Shown piece after piece: positions 1 through 7,407 of a stretch of 64,000 nucleotides of DNA. The notes below the pieces were generated by a model. The model ran no database searches. It saw only the letters and a program-made list of their open reading frames with translations, and had not been told where the DNA came from. The DNA is from Pseudomonas sp. 10S4 (GTDB lineage: Bacteria; Pseudomonadota; Gammaproteobacteria; Pseudomonadales; Pseudomonadaceae). A program made the translations under genes and the position numbers. Position 1 is the stretch's first letter; each line of letters begins with the position of its first letter. The stretch spans positions 248,001-312,000 of the forward strand of contig NZ_CP133774.1 in assembly GCF_034344865.1 (NCBI RefSeq). Direction: 5' to 3'.

Positions 1-210
1 TTGCCTGGCCAGGCGACTCGGCGTGATACCGGTGATCGCGCAGGCAGCCGGATGCGGCAGGATGTCATCGCTGGGCTGGCAGTAAAGATTGACCGGCTCG
101 TCTATTTCATTGAGTTCGAAGTCGGTGCGAATCCCCGCCACTTGCAGCGGGCGGTCACAACGGGGGTTGATGCCAGTGGTTTCATAGTCGTACCAGAAGA
201 TGGAGGTCAC
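1..210 (-). CDS. sbcB: Exodeoxyribonuclease I, 5' end only (runs off the window edge)
   Basis: The minus strand encodes the N-terminal 70 residues of a DnaQ-fold (DEDD) 3'-5' exonuclease that degrades single-stranded DNA in recombination and repair. The first residues read VTSIFWYDYETTGINPRCDR, which contains the ExoI motif DYETTG with the catalytic Asp and Glu, followed by RPLQVAGIRTDFELNEIDEPVNL. The start is a GTG at 210 with a weak AGGAA upstream; no in-frame ATG lies nearby. The rest of the gene lies left of the window. It is divergent from the RDD operon. Confidence 0.9.
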   Translation of the reverse strand, partial: MTSIFWYDYETTGINPRCDRPLQVAGIRTDFELNEIDEPVNLYCQPSDDILPHPAACAITGITPSRLARQ

Positions 211-395
211 GGGCTGTTCCTGAACTGAAGACCGACGAAGTCTAGGCGCAGACAAGTCGCTGCGGCCAGTCAATCTGTCATTCAATCACCTCTGACAACT
301 CACCGTGCAATACATAGTTATGTCGTTTCCCCCGAGAGGCTGCTAGCATCGGACGAAGATTGAATCCCGATCCGGCCCCATCATTCAGGTTGCCC

Positions 396-1121
396 ATGCT
401 CGAGAGCACAGCACTGCCAAGGAAAGCGACGCTGTCCCCGCCACTGGACACGCGGTATCAAGTCGAAACGCCCGAAGGCATCGACTTGCCACTGCGCCCG
501 GCCGGGCTGATGATCCGTGCACTGGCGTTCTCCATCGACCTCGGGCTGCGCGGGCTGATCCTCGGTTTGCTGTTCACCGTTCTGGCGTTTCTCGGCAAAC
601 TCGGTGCCGGGCTGGGCTCAATCCTGCTGTTCGGGGTCAGTTGGTGGTACATGGTGCTGTTCGAGGTGCTCAATCAGGGTCGCTCGCCCGGCAAGCAATG
701 GATGGGTTTGCGGGTGGTGCAGGACGATGGCACGCCCGTCGGCTGGTCGGCCTCGTTGCTGCGCAATCTGCTGCGTTTTGTCGACCTGTTGCCGTTCGGC
801 TATTTCCTCGGGGCCATCAGTTGCCTGCAACACCCGACCTTCAAGCGCCTCGGCGACCTGATGGCCGGCACGCTGGTGATCTACAGCGAAAAACCGCTCA
901 CCCGCCCCGAACTGCCCGAAGCCCAACCCCGGCGCCCTGTGTTTGCCCTGACGCTGACCGAGCAACGCGCCATCCTCGGTTTTGCCGAACGCCAGGGTGA
1001 ACTCTCCGGTGCCCGAGTCCAGGAACTGGCAACCGTCCTCGCTCAACCGTTGCAGGTTCCAGCACCACAAGCGGTGACTGAACTCAACGGCATCGCCCGC
1101 AGCTTGTTGGGCCCCGCATGA
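396..1121 (+). CDS. RDD family membrane protein
   Basis: Encodes 241 residues if translation starts at the ATG at 396 (AGG seven bases upstream); an in-frame TTG at 360 would add 12 residues. After a soluble N-terminus with LDTRYQVETPEGIDLPLRPAG come hydrophobic segments at about residues 38-60, 70-95 and 130-155, with the RDD-family Arg/Asp pattern (RALAFSIDLGLRG, then QGRSPGKQWMGLRVV). RDD proteins are small integral membrane proteins of uncertain function, often proposed as transporters. It is the first gene of a six-gene operon, and its stop overlaps the next start (ATGA). The partners (SpoIIM, DUF4129, DUF4350, MoxR, DUF58) form a conserved set in Gammaproteobacteria. Confidence 0.85.
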   Translation: MLESTALPRKATLSPPLDTRYQVETPEGIDLPLRPAGLMIRALAFSIDLGLRGLILGLLFTVLAFLGKLGAGLGSILLFGVSWWYMVLFEVLNQGRSPGKQWMGLRVVQDDGTPVGWSASLLRNLLRFVDLLPFGYFLGAISCLQHPTFKRLGDLMAGTLVIYSEKPLTRPELPEAQPRRPVFALTLTEQRAILGFAERQGELSGARVQELATVLAQPLQVPAPQAVTELNGIARSLLGPA

Positions 1122-2095
1122 AGCAAAGCCTGTTCGAAAGTCGCCACAAGGCCGAATGGGAGCAGTTCGCCCTCATGCTTGACCGGTTGGAACGGGGCAA
1201 GGAAGCCTCACGAATCGCCAGTTTCCCGAAAGACTATCGACGCCTCTGCCAACACCTGGCCCTGGCCCGCGAGCGCGGCTACAGCAGTTTCCTGGTGGAT
1301 TCGTTGCAGCATCAGGTGCTGCGTGGCCATCAACAGTTTTATCGGCATCGCAGCCAGTTGGGGGCCAACGCACTGGCGTTTATCCTGGCCGGTTTCCCGC
1401 AACTGGTGCGCCAGCAGTGGCGCTTTGTATTGGCTGCCGGCCTGATGTTTTTTGGCAGCCTGATCGGCATGGGCTTGCTGGTGTACCTGTTCCCGGACCT
1501 GATCTACAACCTGATCCCGACCGAGCAGGTGACCGAGATGCAAAGCATGTACGACCCCGTTGCCGGGCACCTCGGGCGGTCGGCCGAACGGGCGGCCAGC
1601 GAAGACTGGGTGATGTTCGGCTACTACATCATGCACAACATCGGTATCGCCTTTCAGACCTTCGCCAGCGGTTTGCTGTTTGGCCTGGGTAGCGCGTTTT
1701 TCCTGTTCTTCAACGGCTTGACGATCGGTGCGGTGGCCGGGCACCTGACCCACATCGGTTACGGGCAAACCTTCTGGTCATTCGTGATTGGCCACGGGGC
1801 CTTCGAGTTGAGCGCAATCGCCCTGTCCGGCGCTGCCGGCCTGCAACTGGGCTGGGCGCTGATTGCACCCGGGCGCCTGCCTCGGGCCGAATCCTTGCGT
1901 GTGGCGGCGCGTAAAAGCGTGCTACTGATTTGCGGGGTCATGCTGTTTCTGCTGATTGCTGCGTTTATCGAAGCCTACTGGTCGTCCATGACCGCACCTA
2001 CGCCAATGACCAAATACCTGGTCGGTGCTGCGCTCTGGTTGTTGGTGGCGGTATACCTGCTGTTTGCCGGACGGACCCGCCATGCGCCTGAGTGA
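1118..2095 (+). CDS. Stage II sporulation protein M (SpoIIM/DUF95) family membrane protein
   Basis: Encodes 325 residues. The N-terminal 100 residues are soluble and helical (MKQSLFESRHKAEWEQFALM). They are followed by about five membrane segments, including VLAAGLMFFGSLIGMGLLVYLF, a glycine-rich block around FQTFASGLLFGLGSAFFLFFNGLTIGAV and GHGAFELSAIALSGAAGLQLG, which is the SpoIIM/DUF95 signature. In non-sporulating bacteria this family accompanies RDD and MoxR genes; its role is unknown and no sporulation function is implied. The ATG overlaps the upstream stop by four bases, and the gene overlaps the following one by 14 bases, so translation is probably coupled. Confidence 0.88.
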   Translation: MKQSLFESRHKAEWEQFALMLDRLERGKEASRIASFPKDYRRLCQHLALARERGYSSFLVDSLQHQVLRGHQQFYRHRSQLGANALAFILAGFPQLVRQQWRFVLAAGLMFFGSLIGMGLLVYLFPDLIYNLIPTEQVTEMQSMYDPVAGHLGRSAERAASEDWVMFGYYIMHNIGIAFQTFASGLLFGLGSAFFLFFNGLTIGAVAGHLTHIGYGQTFWSFVIGHGAFELSAIALSGAAGLQLGWALIAPGRLPRAESLRVAARKSVLLICGVMLFLLIAAFIEAYWSSMTAPTPMTKYLVGAALWLLVAVYLLFAGRTRHAPE

Positions 2096-3626
2096 CGCCA
2101 CCGTGGTGATTCGCCCGCGCATCACCTGGGAAGCCATGGACCTGGGCGTGCTGATGAGTCAACGGCACCGTCGCCTGTTGATGACCAGTTGGGCCATCGT
2201 GACCTTGCCGACATTCGCCGTGCTCAGCCTGCTGTTGTGGGATTCGCCGTCGCTGGCCGTGTTTATTTTCTGGTGGCTCAAACCGGCGTTCGAACGACTG
2301 CCGTTGTACATCCTGTCCCAAACCCTGTTCGGTGAAACCCCCACCCTCAAACAGGCCCTGCGCCAATGGCCGCAACTGCTCAAGCCACAACTGCTGGCGA
2401 GCCTGACCTGGCGACGCCTGAGCCTGAGCCGTAGCTTCGTGATGCCAGTGGTGCAACTTGAAGGCTTGAGCGGTATCGCGCGACAACAGCGTCTGCACGT
2501 ATTACTGCAGCGCAATGCCGGCGCCGCGCAGTGGCTGACGATCATTGGCGTGCACCTGGAAAGCGCCTTGTGGATCGGCTTGATGGTGCTGTTCTACCTG
2601 CTCCTGCCCCAGCAGATCGAGCTGGACTGGAACTGGCAAACCCTCATCGCCGCGGCCAATCACGACTGGCGGTGGCTGGAGCACCTGACCAACGCCTTTT
2701 ACGCTCTGGTGCTGGTGGTGTGGGAACCGATCTACGTCGCCTGCGGCTTCAGCCTTTACCTGAACCGACGCACGGTGCTGGAGGCCTGGGACATTGAACT
2801 GGTGTTCCGTCGGATGCGCCAGCGCCTGAGCGGCGCGGCAGTCGCCGTGTTGCTGGCGGTGATCGTATGCATACCGACGACGCAAACCGTCTGGGCCGCC
2901 GAGCCGGTCATTTCACCGGACACGCCGCGCCTGCTGGACCAGCCCCTGACCAGTCAGGCGTCCCGGGACAGCATCAAGGCGATCCTTGATCAGCCGCCGT
3001 TCAAGAACAAGGAAACCGTTACCCGATATCGTTTTGGCGAAGACAAAACCACCACCAAAACCCCGAGCGATGGCAACGCCCCAGAATGGCTGAAGACGCT
3101 GCTTGGACTGCTGGACAATCAACGTTTCGGCGCACTGGCCACGCTGATCGAAGTGCTGTTGTGGGGCGCGGTGATTGCTGCCGTCGGGCTGTTGATCTGG
3201 CGTTACCGCGAGTGGTTGCAGGCGTTTGTCAGCCGTCGACCGGCCTTGCGCAGCAAGGTGAATCGCCCAGTGCCCAAGCAGTTATTCGGGCTGGACGTCC
3301 ATCACGAAACCCTGCCCGACGACGTTGCCGGGAGCGCCGAAATCCTCTGGCAGTCCAACCCTCGGGAGGCCCTCGGGTTGCTGTATCGCGCCCTGCTCAG
3401 CCGCTTGCTGCATGACTTCAACCTGCCCTTGAAAGACGCCGACACCGAAGGCCAGGTGCTGGTGCGCGTCGCGCAGCTGCAACAGCCGGCGTTGCTGGCC
3501 TTCAGTCAAAGCCTGACCCGTCATTGGCAGAACATGGCCTACGGGCACCGCTTGCCACCGGCGCAACTGCAACAGGAACTCTGCGACGGCTGGCGCGCGC
3601 TGTTCACCCCGGGAGCCGCCCATTGA
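2082..3626 (+). CDS. DUF4129 domain membrane protein
   Basis: Encodes 514 residues from the ATG at 2082 (MRLSDATVVIRPRITWEAMD). Hydrophobic segments lie near residues 30-60, 160-190, 220-245 and 262-285, the last ending in an AWA/AE-like cleavage pattern before a periplasmic linker. A single helix (LLWGAVIAAVGLLIWRY) follows near residue 365. The C-terminal 100 residues (NPREALGLLYRALLSRL... HRLPPAQLQQELCDGW) match the DUF4129 domain, usually predicted cytosolic in MoxR-linked operons. Biochemical function is unknown; the context suggests a membrane complex served by the MoxR ATPase. Confidence 0.82.
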   Translation: MRLSDATVVIRPRITWEAMDLGVLMSQRHRRLLMTSWAIVTLPTFAVLSLLLWDSPSLAVFIFWWLKPAFERLPLYILSQTLFGETPTLKQALRQWPQLLKPQLLASLTWRRLSLSRSFVMPVVQLEGLSGIARQQRLHVLLQRNAGAAQWLTIIGVHLESALWIGLMVLFYLLLPQQIELDWNWQTLIAAANHDWRWLEHLTNAFYALVLVVWEPIYVACGFSLYLNRRTVLEAWDIELVFRRMRQRLSGAAVAVLLAVIVCIPTTQTVWAAEPVISPDTPRLLDQPLTSQASRDSIKAILDQPPFKNKETVTRYRFGEDKTTTKTPSDGNAPEWLKTLLGLLDNQRFGALATLIEVLLWGAVIAAVGLLIWRYREWLQAFVSRRPALRSKVNRPVPKQLFGLDVHHETLPDDVAGSAEILWQSNPREALGLLYRALLSRLLHDFNLPLKDADTEGQVLVRVAQLQQPALLAFSQSLTRHWQNMAYGHRLPPAQLQQELCDGWRALFTPGAAH

Positions 3627-4786
3627 GCCGGCGTGGATGGCAGGCGCTTGGCGCGTTGTTCGCGGTGTTGCTTGGCGCGTTGTGCGTGTATCTGTACCTC
3701 AAGGCCACGCCCTATCAGGAAGTCGTCGATCACGGCGCCTCCCCCGAGGCCCGGGCCAATCCCTACCTGGCGGCGGAGCAGTTCCTGCGCAAACAAGGCC
3801 TCGCCGTTACTCACGCCAATAGCCTCGACGTGCTGCCCGGCATCGACCCGCGCCAACACAGCCTGTTGCTGCTCGGGGACCGCTCGACCATGACCCCGCG
3901 CCAGATCGATCAGGTGTTGAACTGGACCCGGGCCGGCGGCCGTCTGCTATTCGTTGCCGAATCCTTGTGGGATGAAAAGACTGGCCAGAGCAATGACGTG
4001 CTGCTCGATCGAGTGCAACTGCACCAGATCCTCAGCAAAGACCTCAAGGACCCACCGCCCGACCCCATCGACGATCCGTATCCAAAACTGACCAAGCTCT
4101 ACCTCGAGGACGAAGACGCCCCGGCTTACGTCAGCTTCGATACCGAGTTCCATCTCGAAGACCCGAAAAATCTCGCCCAGTCCTGGGCCAACAGTGGCAA
4201 GGCCACGCACATGATGCAGCTGGACCACGGGCTCGGTTCAATCACCGTGGTCACCGACGCCGACCTGTGGAAAACCCCGGCCATCGAGAAATACGACAAT
4301 GCCTGGCTGCTCTGGTACTTGAACGCCGACACCAGCGTGACGCTGCTGTACAACACCGATCACGATTCGCTGCTGACCTTGTTGCTGCGCTACTTTCCCC
4401 AGGCGCTGGTCGCCCTCGCAGCGTTGATCATCCTCGGTTGCTGGCATGTCGGTGTACGTCAGGGTCCAATCCTTGAGCCCGCTCCAAGGGCACGCCGCCA
4501 ACTTCAGGAACACTTGCGCGCCAGCGCCGATTTCATGTTGCGTCGCAATGGGCAGAACAACCTGCTGCAAGCCTTGCAGCAAGACATTTTGCGCCGCGCC
4601 CGACGCCGCCATCCCGGCTTCGAACAATTGGCGGTTGCCGAACAATGGCTGGCTGCTCGCGCGCCTGACCCGCAACCCACCCGCGCCATCAGCCAGGCCC
4701 TGAGCCCACGCCCGAAACAGCGGCTGTCCAGCGCTGAGTTCAGCCGTCAGGTCGCCCACCTGCAAACCTTGAGGAATGCCCTATGA
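3623..4786 (+). CDS. DUF4350 domain-containing membrane protein
   Basis: Encodes 387 residues. I chose the TTG at 3623, which overlaps the upstream stop (TTGA) and has GGGAG seven bases before it; the longer frame has no better signal. A short N-terminal membrane anchor (LGALFAVLLGALCVYLYL) precedes a DUF4350 region. That region has a GATase-like beta-alpha pattern (NPYLAAEQFLRKQGLAVTH, HSLLLLGDRSTMTPRQIDQVLNWTRAGGRLLFVAES), and a second membrane helix near residue 260 (FPQALVALAALIILGCWHV) leads to a cytosolic tail. It is fourth in the operon and overlaps moxR by four bases. Function unknown; probably a structural partner of the DUF4129 and DUF58 proteins. Confidence 0.8.
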   Translation: MSRRGWQALGALFAVLLGALCVYLYLKATPYQEVVDHGASPEARANPYLAAEQFLRKQGLAVTHANSLDVLPGIDPRQHSLLLLGDRSTMTPRQIDQVLNWTRAGGRLLFVAESLWDEKTGQSNDVLLDRVQLHQILSKDLKDPPPDPIDDPYPKLTKLYLEDEDAPAYVSFDTEFHLEDPKNLAQSWANSGKATHMMQLDHGLGSITVVTDADLWKTPAIEKYDNAWLLWYLNADTSVTLLYNTDHDSLLTLLLRYFPQALVALAALIILGCWHVGVRQGPILEPAPRARRQLQEHLRASADFMLRRNGQNNLLQALQQDILRRARRRHPGFEQLAVAEQWLAARAPDPQPTRAISQALSPRPKQRLSSAEFSRQVAHLQTLRNAL

Positions 4787-5781
4787 GTGAGATCGAGCCC
4801 GGCACACAACAGCACGCCGCCCAGCAGCGCCAGCGCGCCAGTCAATTGGCCCAAGCCGTGCGCAGCGAATTGCAGAAGGCGGTTATCGGCCAGGACACCG
4901 TGATCGATGACGTGCTTACCGCGCTGATCGCTGGCGGCCACGTGTTGCTCGAAGGCGTGCCCGGCCTGGGCAAAACCCTGCTGGTCCGCGCCCTCGCCCG
5001 CTGCTTCGGCGGTGAGTTCGCGCGCATCCAGTTCACCCCGGACCTGCTCCCCGGCGACATCACCGGGCACGCGGTGTACGACCTGCAAACCGAGCAGTTC
5101 AAACTGCGCAAGGGACCGTTGTTCACCAACCTGTTGCTGGCCGACGAAATCAACCGCGCCCCGGCCAAAACCCAGGCGGCGCTGCTTGAAGCCATGCAGG
5201 AACGCCAGGTCACCCTTGAAGGGCGGGCACTGCCCATCACGCAACCGTTCATGGTGCTCGCCACGCAAAACCCCATTGAACAGGAAGGCACGTACCCACT
5301 GCCGGAAGCCGAGCTGGATCGCTTCATGCTCAAGGTGCGCATGGACTACCCCGACGCCGAGCAAGAGCTGGACATGGTCCGCCAGGTCAGCCGCTCGACC
5401 CGGGCAGATATGCTCGACGTGCAGCCCTTGCGCACGGTGTTGCAGGCCAAGGATGTGATGGCGCTGCAACGCATCGCCAGCGACTTGCCCCTCGATGAAC
5501 AGGTGCTCGACTACGCCATCCGCGTGGCCCGGGCCACTCGCTCCTGGCCCGGCCTGACCCTCGGCGCGGGCCCGCGGGCCTCCATCGCCCTGGTGCGTTG
5601 TGCGCGGGCGCGGGCGTTGTTGCGCGGTGGCGAGTTTGTGATTCCCGACGACATCAAGGGCTGTGCGCTGGCGGTGTTGCGCCATCGGGTGCGGATCGCT
5701 CCGGAGCTGGACATCGAAGGGCTGGACGTTGATCAGGTGCTTGAGCAACTGCTCGACCAAGTGCCGGCGCCGCGCCTGTGA
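4783..5781 (+). CDS. MoxR family AAA+ ATPase
   Basis: Encodes 332 residues. The AAA+ core shows Walker A GVPGLGKT near residue 60, Walker B LLLADEINRAPAK near 120, sensor 1 ATQNPIEQEGTYPLPEAELDRFM and a C-terminal lid with GAGPRASIALVRCARA. MoxR ATPases act as chaperone-like remodellers and almost always pair with DUF58/VWA proteins, as here. The ATG overlaps the preceding stop. A 120-bp REPIN separates this gene from the DUF58 gene, breaking the otherwise overlapping spacing of the operon. Confidence 0.93.
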   Translation: MSEIEPGTQQHAAQQRQRASQLAQAVRSELQKAVIGQDTVIDDVLTALIAGGHVLLEGVPGLGKTLLVRALARCFGGEFARIQFTPDLLPGDITGHAVYDLQTEQFKLRKGPLFTNLLLADEINRAPAKTQAALLEAMQERQVTLEGRALPITQPFMVLATQNPIEQEGTYPLPEAELDRFMLKVRMDYPDAEQELDMVRQVSRSTRADMLDVQPLRTVLQAKDVMALQRIASDLPLDEQVLDYAIRVARATRSWPGLTLGAGPRASIALVRCARARALLRGGEFVIPDDIKGCALAVLRHRVRIAPELDIEGLDVDQVLEQLLDQVPAPRL

Positions 5782-5802
5782 TCAAGGTCTTGCACATAGC
5801 CC

Positions 5803-5922
5803 CTGTGGCGAGGGAGCTTGCTCCCGCTGGGCTGCGAAGCGGCCCCAAAATATCAGGTCGAATGCGTTCTGCGGATTTACGACTGCTGCGCAGCCGAGCG
5901 GGAGCAAGCTCCCTCGCCACAG
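5803..5922. repeat. REPIN (inverted REP pair) inside the moxR operon
   Basis: Two 26-base arms, CTGTGGCGAGGGAGCTTGCT... at 5803-5828 and its exact reverse complement at 5897-5922, flank a spacer with secondary inverted matches. The same arm family recurs near 28.5, 56.4 and 63.8 kb. The right arm ends 14 bases before the DUF58 ATG, so a strong hairpin would form next to the ribosome binding site. Confidence 0.9.
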
Positions 5923-5935
5923 GATGTGCGCGGCT

Positions 5936-7268
5936 ATGAAACCCTCGCGCCTGCTGCTGATCTGGCTCTCGGTGCTGCTGGGCCTGGGCATCGTGCTCGG
6001 TGCATTGCGGGCGCTCGAAATAGCGATGCCGCAAAACCTGCAATCGATCAGTTGGGCGCTGCTGCTGGCGCTTTTTACACTGGCCGTTCTCGACGCCATC
6101 CGCCTTAAACGCCTGCCCTCGCCGCGCCTCAAACGGCAGATGCCCGGCAGCCTGGCGTTGGGTCGCTGGGGTGACGTGCAACTGGAGGTCGAGCATGATT
6201 TTGCCCAACCACTGAACGTGCAGGTCTTCGACTATGCCCCCGATGGCTTGAGCTTCGAACACCTGCCTCAATCCCTCGAACTGCAACCCGGTCAACGACA
6301 GCCTGATCAGCTATCGCCTGCGCCCTCTGCGGCGCGGCCACTTCGCCTTCGAACACTGCGAAATCAATCTTCCCAGCCCATTGGGCCTGTGGTCCGACAA
6401 GCGCTTGCTGAACGTGGAAGACACCACCCGCGTCTACCCGGATTTCGCCCGCCTCTATGGCGGCCAACTGCTGGCGGTGGACAACTGGCTCAGCCAGCTC
6501 GGCGTACGCCAGCGCCAGCGTCGCGGCCTGGGGCTGGAGTTTCACCAACTGCGCGAATTTCGCGAGGGCGACAGCCTGCGGCAGATCGATTGGAAAGCCA
6601 CCGCCCGCCAGCGCACGCCGATTGCCCGGGAGTATCAGGACGAACGCGACCAGCAGATTATTTTCATGCTCGACTGCGGACGACGGATGCGCAGCCAGGA
6701 TGGCGAACTCAGCCATTTCGACCACGCCCTCAACGCCTGCCTGTTGCTCAGTTATGTGGCCTTGCGTCAGGGCGATGCCGTGGGGTTGTGCACGTTTGCC
6801 AGCGAGCAAGCGCGTTACCTCGCGCCGGTAAAAGGCGCCGGGCAACTCAACGTCTTGCTTAACACCGTTTACGACCTGAATAGCAGCCAGCGCAGCGCCG
6901 ATTACCAGGCTGCTGCCAACCAATTACTGACCCGGCAGAAATCCCGCAGCCTGGTTGTATGGATAACCAACCTGCGAGATGAGGACGATGAAGAACTGCT
7001 CAGCGCAGTCAAACTCATGAGCCGCAAACATCGGGTGCTGGTTGCCAGTTTGCGCGAACAAATACTCGACAACCTGCGGCAGGAACCGGTGCAAACCTTG
7101 ACCGAGGCATTGAATTATTGCGGGACCGTAGACTACTTGAACGCACGCAACGAATTGCATGAACGACTGGGCGCCCATGGAGTGGCGGTGCTGGATGCTC
7201 GCCCCGAGGAGTTAGGAACGAATCTGGTGACGCGGTATTTGAGCTGGAAGAAAGATGGGGTGTTCTAG
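5936..7268 (+). pseudogene. DUF58 domain protein, frame broken near 6287-6292
   Basis: The N-terminal part (MKPSRLLLIWLSVLLGLGIV, two membrane segments, then a beta-rich stretch) is in one frame up to about 6290. The rest, including LEFHQLREFREGDSLRQIDWKATAR and the VWA-like QQIIFMLDCGRRM, is in the next frame. The DUF58 signature REGDSLRQIDWKATAR is intact. Removing one C of the CCC at 6287-6289 would give a continuous protein of 443 residues reading ...ELQPVNDSLISYRLRPLRRGHF, typical of the family. DUF58 proteins are VWA-fold partners of MoxR ATPases. The start at 5936 is preceded by AGGA at 5921-5924; an in-frame ATG at 5924 is an alternative. The break is probably a sequencing error. Confidence 0.85.
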
Positions 7269-7328
7269 CGCTTCCATATCGCCTGATATCCAACTCGATG
7301 GCTAGATATAGCAAAAGAGCCTAATCGA

Positions 7329-7345
7329 CCTGTAAGTTCTGACAG
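7329..7345 (+). promoter_or_regulatory. Predicted operator of the Tc regulon, site 1 (imperfect palindrome)
   Basis: CCTGTAAGTTCTGACAG matches 15 of 17 positions of the perfect palindromes upstream of the tcA operon and of tcB. It ends 62 bases before the start codon at 7408, nearly the same distance as the other two sites. Confidence 0.6.
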
Positions 7346-7407
7346 TAGCCAGTTTCTGAATAGCTCCCGATAGTAGAGTTATTTCACCGGTCAACGGGAG
7401 ACCGCTC

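Noticed and set aside
1118..2095. A true sporulation gene
   Set aside because: The SpoIIM family name reflects homology only; Pseudomonas does not sporulate and the operon context is MoxR-type.
5803..5922. Rho-independent terminator after moxR
   Set aside because: The inverted repeat is a REPIN of a family found elsewhere in the window in other contexts and has no U-tract.
7329..7345. GacA-type site (TGTAAG-N6-CTTACA) upstream of the repeat protein
   Set aside because: Only the left half matches and the spacing is wrong; the similarity to the two other Tc palindromes is far better.
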